Below, one piece after another: positions 28,809-37,108 of a DNA stretch of 64,000 bases (its first letter is position 1; each line of letters starts with the position of its first letter). The DNA is taken from the NCBI GenBank assembly GCA_947476295.1, contig CANJQC010000008.1, forward strand, positions 1-64,000, written 5' to 3'. Source of the stretch: Planctomycetaceae bacterium (lineage in GTDB: Bacteria; Planctomycetota; Planctomycetia; Planctomycetales; Planctomycetaceae). The position numbers were made by a program, and so were the translations under genes. A model generated the notes under the pieces. That model ran no database searches. It was given only the letters and a program-made list of their open reading frames with translations, and was not told the DNA's origin.

Positions 28809-29689
28809 AGTGTTCGCTCCCGCCGGCGCATGGCTTCGGTGGCCTCGTCAAGCAGCGTCAACCGACCGCCGTAGGTGCGTTCAAGATTTTCGCGAGTGAA
28901 CACTTCCTTCGTCGGACCGCTGGCTACGACGCGCATGTTGAGCAGGACAACCGAATCAAAATACTCCGGCACAGTCGGCAGGTCATGGTGAATAACGAGC
29001 GCCGTTTTTCCGGCCTTCCGCATTTCGCGCAGGATCTCCACTATGGCTTTTTCCGTCGCTGCATCGACTGCCGCAAACGGTTCATCCATCAGATATAAAT
29101 CCGCATCCTGCACCAGCGCGCGAGCCAGAAACGTGCGCTGCTGCTGACCCCCGGAAAGCTGGCTGATCTGTCGATTGGCAAGTTCACTGATGCCGACTTG
29201 CTCCAAAGCCCGCCGCGCGATCTCGCGATGCTTGCTAAGGACCGGCATACACCAACCAATTTTCCCATACAGCCCCATCGTGACAACATCGAGCACACTG
29301 ATGGGGAAATCCCAATCGACACTCTCTCGCTGCGGTACGTAGCCGACTCGATGACGACTTTGTCGGTACGACTGTCCAAAAATCTCGACACGTCCCGACG
29401 CTTTCGGCACCAGATCCATAATCGCCTTCAGAAGCGTGCTCTTTCCGGCTCCGTTCGGTCCGACAACGCCGACAAGTTGCCCCGGCTGCACTTGAAGATC
29501 GACATCCCAGATCACGGGCTTACGATGCCATGCCACGGTCAGATCGCTCACGGAAAGCGGCAAAGTTACGTTCACGACTACTCCTCGACCGTCGCCAGCA
29601 CTTTGATCGGCTTCGCGGTACCGGACAATTGGGTCAGCCGCCTGAATTGTACCATCCCCGACGGGGCTGGCATCTGTTCCGGTCATCAT
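28805..29689 (-). CDS. metal ABC transporter ATPase (Mn/Zn/Fe type)
   Basis: A 294-residue ATPase that powers the two permeases downstream. Walker A is [15 protein letters not shown], the Q-loop [13 protein letters not shown] has the QR-VDWxFP wording typical of MntB/ZnuC-type transporters, the signature is LSGGQQQR, Walker B is [13 protein letters not shown], and the H-loop is LVIHHD. About 48 N-terminal residues precede the ABC core, so an internal start is possible. First gene of an overlapping operon (ATPase, permease, permease). No periplasmic binding protein gene is adjacent. A palindrome overlaps the start codon. Confidence 0.92.
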   Translation of the reverse strand: MMTGTDASPVGDGTIQAADPIVRYREADQSAGDGRGVVVNVTLPLSVSDLTVAWHRKPVIWDVDLQVQPGQLVGVVGPNGAGKSTLLKAIMDLVPKASGRVEIFGQSYRQSRHRVGYVPQRESVDWDFPISVLDVVTMGLYGKIGWCMPVLSKHREIARRALEQVGISELANRQISQLSGGQQQRTFLARALVQDADLYLMDEPFAAVDAATEKAIVEILREMRKAGKTALVIHHDLPTVPEYFDSVVLLNMRVVASGPTKEVFTRENLERTYGGRLTLLDEATEAMRRRERTL

Positions 29690-29707
29690 GTAGCCTTGGC
29701 TACATGA
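29686..29707. promoter_or_regulatory. perfect palindrome at the metal-transporter start, candidate operator
   Basis: The sequence T-CATGTAGCC-TT-GGCTACATG-A has 10-base perfect arms around a 2-base centre and covers the ATG of the ATPase gene. It resembles the layout of MntR-type boxes (ATAGC...GCTAT). A DtxR/MntR-type repressor is the natural candidate, including the domains fused to the permeases. The symmetry is seen directly; the binding protein is inferred. Confidence 0.5.
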
Positions 29708-30079
29708 CAGCTATGGCAGTCTATCGCCGCCCAAATCGTGGTCAAGCGGAAGACTGATACGACCGCAATGTCTCACGAATCGGAAGCATTCCGCGTATTT
29801 TCATCGACACGCGCGGCCTTGGCATACTTCGCTCATCGTACCACGCATTTTTTTATCGCTGAAAAATCCTCACATCCCATGCTGCTGTCGTACTTTAACC
29901 AGACGAGATGTGCGGTACGGTGAGGGCTAGATCGCTCGACCACATCCGGACCGGGGGACCTCCTTTGCCACTATGGCTGAAGCATGCATCCCGAAAACGG
30001 GGCTCGTAGATGAGCCCCGTTTTTTTCGTTACAGTAAAACATTGCTGTTCAATATTGACACCTCAAAGAACCCGGTTTC
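29708..30079. other. gene-free leader region of purU with orphan terminator
   Basis: No protein-like frame is present. The right half (about 29890-30027) looks structured: CGTACTTTAACC...GGTACGG, GGGCTAGATCGCTCGACC and GGACCGGGGGACC can each form short helices, and a strong terminator follows. It may be a cis-regulatory leader of purU or an independent small RNA on the plus strand. Confidence 0.4.
29994..30027 (+). terminator. strong Rho-independent terminator upstream of purU
   Basis: AAAACGGGGCTC and GAGCCCCGTTTT form a perfect 12-base stem with a 6-base loop, followed by seven T. No plus-strand gene precedes it for 290 bases, and purU starts 53 bases after it. It therefore terminates an uncharted RNA or acts as an attenuator. 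Confidence 0.85.
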
Positions 30080-30943
30080 ATGCAAGTCACAATCACTGCC
30101 GTCGGCCCCGACAATAAAGGTCTCGCCGATCCGATTATTCACTACGTCACGGGGGCCGGAGCGAACATCTTTGAAATTCAGATGTACGACCGCGATTCGG
30201 AACAGCTCTTCGCGATGCTGATGCGAATCGACTGGCCAACCGCAGGCGTACCGGTCGCCACGCTCCGAAAGCACCTTCAGGAGATTGCCCAGCTTCGCGG
30301 GCTGCAGATTCGCGCTTGGTCACGGGATGAACATGATCGTCCGCCACGTCTGGCGATCTGCACGACGTTTCGCCCTGAACCTCCGTTGGCAATTCTACAG
30401 GCGATCCGTGACGGGCGGCTTAAGGCAGAAGCCGCCGTGATGATCGGCAACCGCAATGCCTGTCGCAGCGTCGCCGATCAGTTTGACGTTCCATTCGTGA
30501 ACATCGGAGACAGTGCCGGCAATCCGGACTACGCTCAACTGGCACAGGTCATAGATGAGCAGCAGATCGACTACGTCGTGCTGGCCCGCTACATGCGTGT
30601 ACTGCCGGCGGAGGTGTGCTGGAAATTTGCGGGCGGACGGATCATCAATCTGCATCACGGACTGTTGCCGCCGTTTCCCGGTTTCCGGCCTTATGAGGAT
30701 GCTTTCCAGCACCACATGCTGTGCTTTGGGGCCACTGTGCATTTCATCGTTCCCGAACTTGACGCCGGAAACCAGATTATCTTTCAGAGTGCCTTCAGTG
30801 TGCTGCCAGGAACACCATTGGCTGATATCAAGCGAGTAGGCGAATCGGACCATGAACCGAACTGCATCGTCGAAGGCATCCGCCGGGTCGTCGATCGGGA
30901 AGTGGAGCTACATTTTCACAGAGTGGTGCGAAAACCGTCCTAA
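30080..30943 (+). CDS. purU: formyltetrahydrofolate deformylase
   Basis: A 287-residue enzyme that hydrolyses 10-formyl-THF to formate and THF. An N-terminal ACT domain (ITAVGPDNKGLADPIIHYVTGAGANIFEIQMY) leads to the formyltransferase-like domain: AVMIGNRNACRSVADQFDVPF, YVVLARYMRVLP, IINLHHGLLPPFPGFRPYEDAF with the catalytic Asn and His, and GATVHFIVPELDAGNQII with the catalytic Asp. Length agrees with PurU (280-290). The terminator 53 bases upstream suggests leader control. Confidence 0.93.
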   Translation: MQVTITAVGPDNKGLADPIIHYVTGAGANIFEIQMYDRDSEQLFAMLMRIDWPTAGVPVATLRKHLQEIAQLRGLQIRAWSRDEHDRPPRLAICTTFRPEPPLAILQAIRDGRLKAEAAVMIGNRNACRSVADQFDVPFVNIGDSAGNPDYAQLAQVIDEQQIDYVVLARYMRVLPAEVCWKFAGGRIINLHHGLLPPFPGFRPYEDAFQHHMLCFGATVHFIVPELDAGNQIIFQSAFSVLPGTPLADIKRVGESDHEPNCIVEGIRRVVDREVELHFHRVVRKPS

Positions 30944-31119
30944 AACGTCTGAAAAACAGCCGTTCTGACGATTTTCTGACAATCCCGCAGAATTCGGGAA
31001 CCGTCGCAGCAGGGTGATCGTCCAACAACAGTTTCCCCGCCTCCCACGTCGCGCCGATGACTCGGTCAGCTCGAAAGGGGCCTAAAACCGCTGCCTTCCT
31101 GCCAGATCGTTGAAGACCG

Positions 31120-32223
31120 ATGAACCCCGCCCAAGAGCCGGATTCCCTCCAGCCTACCGCAACAGAACGCACGCTGTTCCTATTGTCTCGCCAGTTCGAT
31201 GGCGACCTGACGTCGGAAGAATCAGCAGCGCTTCTTGTGTTGCAGCAGAACAATTCTCATCAGGCATATCTCGCAGCCATCGCAAACCTGCGCAGCCAGT
31301 TGCAGGCATTGCCGGTCAAGCCTGTTTCAGAGTCATTTGCGACGTCTGTGCGGGACGCTATCCACCGTGAATCCACAATAGCACCTGCCGTCTCGTCGCC
31401 CGAGCGGCCTCGTGGCCGCTTCATGCGCCGGATTGTTGCCGTTTCCGTCACCGCCTGCGCTGCGGCTCTGATGCTCTTTTTGCGACCGTTTGACGTTGAT
31501 CGGGATGCTCAGATTACTCGATCAACCGGCAGTCCCGCAGCAAAAAAGGCTATGGCAATTTCCACGAACGCCGCCGCTGTCGGTACAGATGCAGATGCGG
31601 CAGCAACTCGTCGTGAAGCCGCTGAGCACCAAGAAGCAGTCACTCGGCAGGAAGAATTGCGACCGTTCCTCGAAAACGACGACTGGCGAATCGTGGTCGT
31701 GAAAGTTAATTCGAAAGACCGTGAAGAAGTGATGCGGGACATCGAAGCACTCGTGGCAAAGAACGGCATGGATATCCGACCGATTAATGGCGGCGTGGAT
31801 TATGATGCACGGTTTAGCGTTCTGTTGACATCGACCGGTATCGATGACAGGGCCTTCATTGAAAGTGTCATTCCGCAGACCGACGCGCAGTCCGCAGACT
31901 GGGATGCTCAATCAGTCGCTGAATCAACCCGTGAAAGTCTCATCCGCCGCCTTCAGGAATCCATGAAAATTCCCACGCACTCCGAACTGCACTTTGGTCA
32001 GGTGTACGTGACTCTGCCGAAACCCGCAGATCCGGCTGTCGTTGCTGATCTTCCCCTGCTCGCAAAGAACAGCGTCATCGACAATGCCGTATTCCCCCCG
32101 GCAACTGCGGAAAAAGCAAATGAGCAACCGACGCGAATCGCCCCCGCTTCGCAAGCCCCGACCCCGAAAATACCGGTCCTCGTCGTCTTCGAATTCACAG
32201 ACGCTGTCATCAACCGCATTTAG
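31120..32223 (+). CDS. anti-sigma-factor-like single-pass membrane protein
   Basis: A 367-residue protein. Residues ~10-65 resemble the short zinc-less anti-sigma helical domain common in planctomycetes (LFLLSRQFDGDLTSEESAALL). A single membrane helix follows (IVAVSVTACAAALMLFL, ~104-120), then a periplasmic part with an Ala/Glu/Arg helix and a folded region (WRIVVVKVNSKDREEVMRDIEALVAKNGMDIRP). A sigma factor is not adjacent, which weakens the functional call. The segment WRIVVV...KNGM is common to a group of uncharacterised planctomycete membrane proteins. Confidence 0.65.
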   Translation: MNPAQEPDSLQPTATERTLFLLSRQFDGDLTSEESAALLVLQQNNSHQAYLAAIANLRSQLQALPVKPVSESFATSVRDAIHRESTIAPAVSSPERPRGRFMRRIVAVSVTACAAALMLFLRPFDVDRDAQITRSTGSPAAKKAMAISTNAAAVGTDADAAATRREAAEHQEAVTRQEELRPFLENDDWRIVVVKVNSKDREEVMRDIEALVAKNGMDIRPINGGVDYDARFSVLLTSTGIDDRAFIESVIPQTDAQSADWDAQSVAESTRESLIRRLQESMKIPTHSELHFGQVYVTLPKPADPAVVADLPLLAKNSVIDNAVFPPATAEKANEQPTRIAPASQAPTPKIPVLVVFEFTDAVINRI

Positions 32224-32294
32224 TGGATCGCGGGCACTATCCACCGCGCCCACGCCTTTGGCACTGGGGACAATTGGCACTGGGGACAGACGTC

Positions 32295-33317
32295 CTATCG
32301 GTTTTTCCGCCGCCGATCAGATGCCTTTTTTGCTGCGTCCGAACGCGGAATGCGGAGATCATTCTGGAGGACTTTGTCGAGACGCTTGCTGAACTTCATG
32401 AAGTTCGTAATTTCTGCAGGAAGCGGCGAACTGAATCGCATAGGTTCACCGGTAATTGGGTGCGCGAATCCCAGCGTTGATGCGTGCAGCGCGAAGCGTT
32501 TGTGAGCCCACGGGATATTTTCCCACAGATCCGTTCGATAGCGATTATCCCCAAGCACGGGATGCTGGGCCTCAGCAAAATGCACTCGGATTTGATTGCG
32601 TCGTCCGGTCTCCAGTTGCACGGTCACATGAGTCGTATCGGGCAGTCGTTCCGCGACCTGGTAATGAGTGACCGCGAGTTGGCCATCGTCTTCGTCGTCC
32701 GTTGAATACCGCGTCAGGTTTTTTCCTGTCGCAAGGAAGCTGCGGAATTCACCGCTATCCTGAGAGACATTTCCAGCAACCAGTGCGTCGTACTGTCGTT
32801 CCGGTTTTCGCTGCCGAAACTGATTCTGCATCAGTCTGGCGTCTTCCTTTGTTTTGCCGAACATCAGCAGTCCGGACACGCCACGATCCAGCCGATGAAC
32901 CACAAACGCACCGCGACCACGTCCTTCATGTTTTACATGTTCGTTCACGCGATACAGCAGGGTATGTGGTTCGCGCCCGTCTGTCGGGACCGTGAGCAGG
33001 TCCGCCGACTTTTCGACAACGACAACATGGCGGTCCTCAAATACAATCGAGAAACCACGATGCTGTTGCTGCTGCGGACGACGTCGCGGCGAATAGCGGC
33101 GATTTTCTTCGAACCGCACATGCACCTGATCGCCGATACTCAAACTGCGACCGGGATTGGTTTCGACCTGGCCGTTGAGCGACACGCAATCGTAGTCAAA
33201 CAAACCCGTGACATGCGAACGAGATCCACCGGCAAGTTCCTGCACGCAGCGATCGATCCGCCCGTTAATCAACACGGACGACGGCTCGATCACAAGTTCA
33301 CGATTCAGGAATGGCAC
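32295..33317 (-). CDS. RluD-family RNA pseudouridine synthase
   Basis: A pseudouridine synthase of the RsuA/RluA superfamily, 340 residues from the chosen start. An S4-like N-terminal part (SHVTGLFDYDCVSLNGQVETNPGRSLSIGDQVHVRF) precedes the catalytic domain: IVFEDRHVVVVEKSADLLTVPT, FVVHRLDRGVSGLLMFGKT with the catalytic Asp, LETGRRNQIRVHFAEAQHPVLGDNRY, and RFALHASTLGFAHP. The frame is open to 33581, but that stretch runs into a dispersed repeat and lacks family similarity; GTG at 33317 is my best guess and the true start is uncertain. Target RNA unknown; the basic C-terminus (AAKKASDRRRKNR) would aid RNA binding. Confidence 0.85.
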   Translation of the reverse strand: MPFLNRELVIEPSSVLINGRIDRCVQELAGGSRSHVTGLFDYDCVSLNGQVETNPGRSLSIGDQVHVRFEENRRYSPRRRPQQQQHRGFSIVFEDRHVVVVEKSADLLTVPTDGREPHTLLYRVNEHVKHEGRGRGAFVVHRLDRGVSGLLMFGKTKEDARLMQNQFRQRKPERQYDALVAGNVSQDSGEFRSFLATGKNLTRYSTDDEDDGQLAVTHYQVAERLPDTTHVTVQLETGRRNQIRVHFAEAQHPVLGDNRYRTDLWENIPWAHKRFALHASTLGFAHPITGEPMRFSSPLPAEITNFMKFSKRLDKVLQNDLRIPRSDAAKKASDRRRKNR

Positions 33318-34013
33318 AGGGACACTCGAATTACAGTCGTTTGAACTGAAAACGCGCAGAATATCCCGTCGGACGATCAATCGCGAGCAGCGTGTCAGCA
33401 AATCCCGCAGACAGTGAAAAACCGCTGATTGACGAGGAGGAACGGCAATGGCGGCATGCGTCAGCCCGCCGGTACAAAAACGAGGCACCTTTGGGCTCAC
33501 GCCGCTCCGCTCGCCGGAATCACTTCTGGCCGCGCGAAGAATAAATGTTTGCTGGCGGTCGGCTGTCAAAACTCTATCCACGAGGATCCGTGTTCTGGAA
33601 GCAAGTTCGATTCAGACTGCCGGGATTGCCTCAACGCTCAGAGTTCGGCAAAAAATGCCGACGACGTAGTGGCTGAACTATGCAAAAAGTGACGTTCTTC
33701 TGATTTCTTTGGAATGCAGCAAAGTTTTGTGCGGATTCCTTTAGAACACATGTTGACACTACCGCCCAACCGGCGATATCACTCGGCCTCTCAACCCGGA
33801 TTCGATTCCTGAATCCAAAACATCCCTTCTGTTCTCCTCCCTCTCCCTTCTACCTTCCGGAACTCATTCGGAAGTCAGAGCACGTTCGCTGTCGCTGAAT
33901 GGGTCGCCTTTTGACTCTCATCAAAAGTCGAGCTGCTCAATTCCACGAATTGTGCGTCCCTCCTCTCGTCTCCCCTCTCAGACTCTCCACTCAGCTCTCA
34001 GATTGAGGAAATC
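33318..34013. other. gene-free divergent intergenic region with dispersed repeat
   Basis: Between divergent genes this region holds one copy of an 86-base dispersed repeat (33451-33536) and about 470 bases with no protein-like frame. The last 200 bases are pyrimidine-rich (TTCTCCTCCCTCTCCCTTCT and further CTCTC runs) just ahead of the NtrC-like gene, a likely untranslated leader. Confidence 0.5.
33451..33536 (+). repeat. 86-base dispersed repeat, copy A
   Basis: This unit, beginning GCGGCATGCGTCAGC and ending TTCTGGCCGCGCG, matches 55015-55100 at about 85% with no gaps by eye. Shared cores are GGGCTCACGCCGCTCCGCTC and the ends GCGGCATGCGTCAGC and TTCTGGCCGCG. It has no coding sense and small internal inverted repeats (GCGAGCGG / CCGCTCGC in copy B). 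Confidence 0.75.
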
Positions 34014-35513
34014 ATGAACGAGTTCCCAGACGGTGCTCATCATGAGCCGCATATTCTGCGGTTCCCCCAGCCCGTACAAGCCGCGCCTTCCGAAACTAAA
34101 TCGACTCCACCGGAAACGGAATCGACCACACGCACTGTGCTGGTCTTTTCACCACGTCCTGGTGCCCGCCAATTGCTTGCAGACGATGTCCGCAAGCGTG
34201 GTATGCTGGTCTGCGAGACCGACAGCCCGGATGCGATGTTGTTTCACTTGAGTCGACAGGAATTCTGCTGTTGCATCATTGATGATGCAGACACAGTGTC
34301 CCGGATTCAGGAGGTGAACGCTGCCATTCGAAATCATTCGAAGGCCGCTCAAGTCATCTGCATTGTCGGTGAAGACTCCCGCTGGGGTCGTGAGACAGTG
34401 CCGACGTTCGAATGCGAAGTCCTTGAACGCCCTTATTCAGCATCGCGATTCGGAGCAGCTCTGCTAAACGCTCTCCGACGCGGCGAACTGATCCGCGAAA
34501 ACGAGAAACTGCGACGTCAGTTGCTCAACCGCAACCTGATGGACCTGGTCGGCAGCACGCCAGCCATGCAGTCTCTGCGAGAATCTATTCGCATCGCAGC
34601 CGACGATGACCGCACGGTCCTTGTACGCGGAGAACCAGGCAGCGGAACAACACTGATTGCCGAAGGTCTGCATCGCTGCAGCCGCCGGTCAACGAAGCCA
34701 TTCCTGCGGATTGACTGCAGTCTGCACTCCGTCGAAACTCTGGAACATCAGCTCTTCGGCGACAACGCTGCGGAAGGATTTCCTGGCTATCTGATGATGG
34801 CCGACGGCGGATCCATTCTGCTGGACAATGTGGATACGGTTGCACTGCCATTCCAGAAACGACTGGCTCAGTTGCTGGAACAGCGAGCGACATCCATTCT
34901 GAAAGGAAGCCCGGAAGGTCCCAACATTCGGTTCATCGCGGCAACGCATGGTGACCTGAATCGACTGGCCATGGAAGGCCGGTTTCGGGACGACCTGCTG
35001 CAACACTTAAGCGGGATCACGCTGCAATCGCCACCGCTGCGAGTTCGCGGCAACGATGTTCCGCTCCTGGTGGAACACTTCATCAGCCAGATCTCGCTGA
35101 AGGAAGGTCGTCCGCCACGACAGATCAGCGCGGAAGCCGTACAGGTGCTGGAAAGTCATCCCTGGCCCGGCAACGTGCGTGAGCTTCAGAACGTGATCGA
35201 ACGCTGTTGCACTGTCGATGTGACAGAAATCATCGGTCCTGACGATCTGCGACCTTGGCTGCAGAACGATGCGATCAATGACGGAGCGGAATGCGTCGGC
35301 ATGACGCTGGCCGAAATGGAACGCAAGCTGATCGAATCAACGTTTGCTCGTTGCAATGGCAACCGCGAAAAGACAGCTCAAATTCTGCAGATAGGCCTGC
35401 GAACTCTGTCCGGAAAACTCAGAGAATACGGCTACCCGCCACGTGGCGGCCCCGGTTCAAACATCAAACGAATGATCGCCGGAAGCATCGGCGAACAACG
35501 CAAGGCAGCTTGA
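34014..35513 (+). CDS. NtrC-family response regulator with degenerate AAA+ domain
   Basis: A 499-residue protein: receiver-like domain (~40-155, IIDDAD near the phospho-acceptor site, but LERP where LxKP is usual), AAA+ domain (~175-405) and a Fis-type HTH (~450-480, NREKTAQILQIGLRTLSGKLREYGYPP). The AAA+ part opens LVGSTPAMQSLRESIRIAADDDRTVLVRG and ends HPWPGNVRELQNVIERCC as in sigma-54 activators. Key residues are altered: Walker A is GEPGSGTT (no lysine), Walker B is GSILLDN (no DE), and the GAFTGA loop is replaced by NAAEGFPG after QLFGD. It probably binds DNA but should not remodel sigma-54 holoenzyme. It stands alone and ends at a strong terminator. Confidence 0.85.
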   Translation: MNEFPDGAHHEPHILRFPQPVQAAPSETKSTPPETESTTRTVLVFSPRPGARQLLADDVRKRGMLVCETDSPDAMLFHLSRQEFCCCIIDDADTVSRIQEVNAAIRNHSKAAQVICIVGEDSRWGRETVPTFECEVLERPYSASRFGAALLNALRRGELIRENEKLRRQLLNRNLMDLVGSTPAMQSLRESIRIAADDDRTVLVRGEPGSGTTLIAEGLHRCSRRSTKPFLRIDCSLHSVETLEHQLFGDNAAEGFPGYLMMADGGSILLDNVDTVALPFQKRLAQLLEQRATSILKGSPEGPNIRFIAATHGDLNRLAMEGRFRDDLLQHLSGITLQSPPLRVRGNDVPLLVEHFISQISLKEGRPPRQISAEAVQVLESHPWPGNVRELQNVIERCCTVDVTEIIGPDDLRPWLQNDAINDGAECVGMTLAEMERKLIESTFARCNGNREKTAQILQIGLRTLSGKLREYGYPPRGGPGSNIKRMIAGSIGEQRKAA

Positions 35514-35547
35514 TCGACACAACGAAAAGGACCTCTCCCTCCTCCCG

Positions 35548-35583
35548 AAAAGAGCGAGCTTTCCCCCGGAAGCTCGCTCTTTT
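35548..35583. terminator. bidirectional terminator between NtrC-like gene and argG
   Basis: AAAAGAGCGAGCTT and AAGCTCGCTCTTTT form a perfect 14-base stem around TCCCCCGG, with A and T runs on either side. It lies between converging genes and can serve both. Confidence 0.9.
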
Positions 35584-35638
35584 CTTGCGCCCCGATGGGG
35601 ACAAACGAATAAGGTCCGAACTCGCCCTGAACCGTTAC

Positions 35639-36865
35639 CTAATACTGCCTCGGCCGCACGCTGCCCTGCACGCGAACTGGCAGGCCCATGATTCGCAGGA
35701 AACCTTCTGCATCTGTCTGGTCGTACGAGCCACCGCTTTCCATGCTGGCGATGTCCGCTTTGTAAAGACTGAAGGGCGACGTGCGACTGCTGACGCGGAC
35801 GTTACCTTTGTACAGAGTCAGCCTGATGTCGCCGGTAACTGGCTTCTGTGTCTCACGAATAAATGCCATCAGCGCGTCCATTTTCGCACAGTACCAGAAA
35901 CCGTAGTAAACCATTTCCGCGACCTGCGGACTGAGTGAATCTCGCAGGTGTGTCAGGTCGCGGTCGAGCGTCAGTTGCTCCAGACCCTGATGAGCCGCAT
36001 ACAACAGAGTCATGCCAGGCGATTCGTAGACCCCGCGACTCTTCATTCCGACAAAGCGGTTTTCCACGATGTCGATGCGACCGCAGCCGTTGCGTCCACC
36101 GATCACATTCAATTCTTCAACCAGCGCCGCTGCGCTCAGCGTCTTGCCGTTGACGGCGATTGGCACACCGGATTGAAATGATATTGTGACGCTTTCTTCT
36201 TTGTCCGGTGCTTCCTGCGGAGACACCGTCATGCCGAAGTCGATCACGCTTTGGCCATCCACTGTTGGATCTTCCAGATCGCCCGCCTCGTAGCTGATAT
36301 GCAGACAGTTTTCATCACTGGAATACGGCTTCCTCGCAGTTGCCTTCACCGGAATTTTTTTTTGCTCGCAGTAGGCCAGCATCTCCGTGCGGCCAGGAAA
36401 CAGGTCGCGAAACTTCTTGATTCGCCATGGAGCGATAATATGAATCCCCGGTTCCAGTGCTTCGGCCGCCAGTTGGAAACGACATTGATCGTTTCCTTTG
36501 CCGGTCGCTCCGTGAACAAAGGCCTCAGCTCCGACTTCGCGACCACGTTGCAGGCAGGCTTTGGCTATCAATGGCCGGGCAATACTGGTGCCCAACAAAT
36601 AAATGTTTTCGTACCGCGCCTGCCATTGCAGGACTGGGAACGCAAAGTCCCGACACAGTTCTTCGCGGACATCGACCAGTTCCGCCGACTTTGCGCCGAT
36701 ATCACGGGCCTTCTGCATGATGGCCACGCGGTCTTCACAGGGCTGGCCAAGGTCCACATAAAGGCAGTGAACGTCGTAGCCTTCATCCTGCAACCATCCC
36801 ACCAGAACCGACGTATCCAGTCCACCGCTGTACGCCAGAACCACTGATTTTCCCACGTGAGCCAT
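35639..36865 (-). CDS. argG: argininosuccinate synthase
   Basis: A 408-residue enzyme joining citrulline and aspartate with ATP in arginine synthesis. The N-terminal PP-loop is VVLAYSGGLDTSVLVGWL; other family blocks are YLLGTSIARPLIAKACL, FVHGATGKGNDQCRFQ, IIAPWR, NCLHISYEAGDLEDP, GGRNGCGRIDIVENRFVGMKSRGVYESPG and the C-terminal GEGFLRIMGLP-like DAEGFLRIMGLPVRV. Full length. No other arg gene is adjacent; the shared terminator lies 55 bases beyond the stop. Confidence 0.95.
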   Translation of the reverse strand: MAHVGKSVVLAYSGGLDTSVLVGWLQDEGYDVHCLYVDLGQPCEDRVAIMQKARDIGAKSAELVDVREELCRDFAFPVLQWQARYENIYLLGTSIARPLIAKACLQRGREVGAEAFVHGATGKGNDQCRFQLAAEALEPGIHIIAPWRIKKFRDLFPGRTEMLAYCEQKKIPVKATARKPYSSDENCLHISYEAGDLEDPTVDGQSVIDFGMTVSPQEAPDKEESVTISFQSGVPIAVNGKTLSAAALVEELNVIGGRNGCGRIDIVENRFVGMKSRGVYESPGMTLLYAAHQGLEQLTLDRDLTHLRDSLSPQVAEMVYYGFWYCAKMDALMAFIRETQKPVTGDIRLTLYKGNVRVSSRTSPFSLYKADIASMESGGSYDQTDAEGFLRIMGLPVRVQGSVRPRQY

Positions 36866-37020
36866 CTCCCGAATTCAAACATTTCGAGCAAAACATCTGT
36901 TCGACGGAAATGGTAACGCGGTCTCGCCGTGTCGCCACCGATTCTGGGCAATTTCTGACTAATCGTAGGGCGAGACCAGCGGCGATCAGCCGGGCCGGGC
37001 CACCATGAGAATTTGTACCT

Positions 37021-37102
37021 TGGACATTCATGTCCGAGATCTTGCCAAACGAACCGCCGCTGGCAGGGTGCTGATTGGCCATGCGATGGACATGAATGTC
37101 CA
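37021..37102. repeat. second inverted pair of GGACATTCATGTCC repeats
   Basis: TGGACATTCATGTCC at 37021 and TGGACATGAATGTCCA at 37087 are inverted across about 50 bases, between the argG start and the bioA stop. The left arm is identical to the one at 25024. The right arm's inversion is exact over 14 bases. Confidence 0.65.
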
Positions 37103-37108
37103 TGTCTA

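Noticed and set aside
33318-33581. 88 extra N-terminal residues for the pseudouridine synthase
   Set aside because: The stretch enters a dispersed repeat and resembles no part of the family; start placed at an internal GTG, with uncertainty stated.
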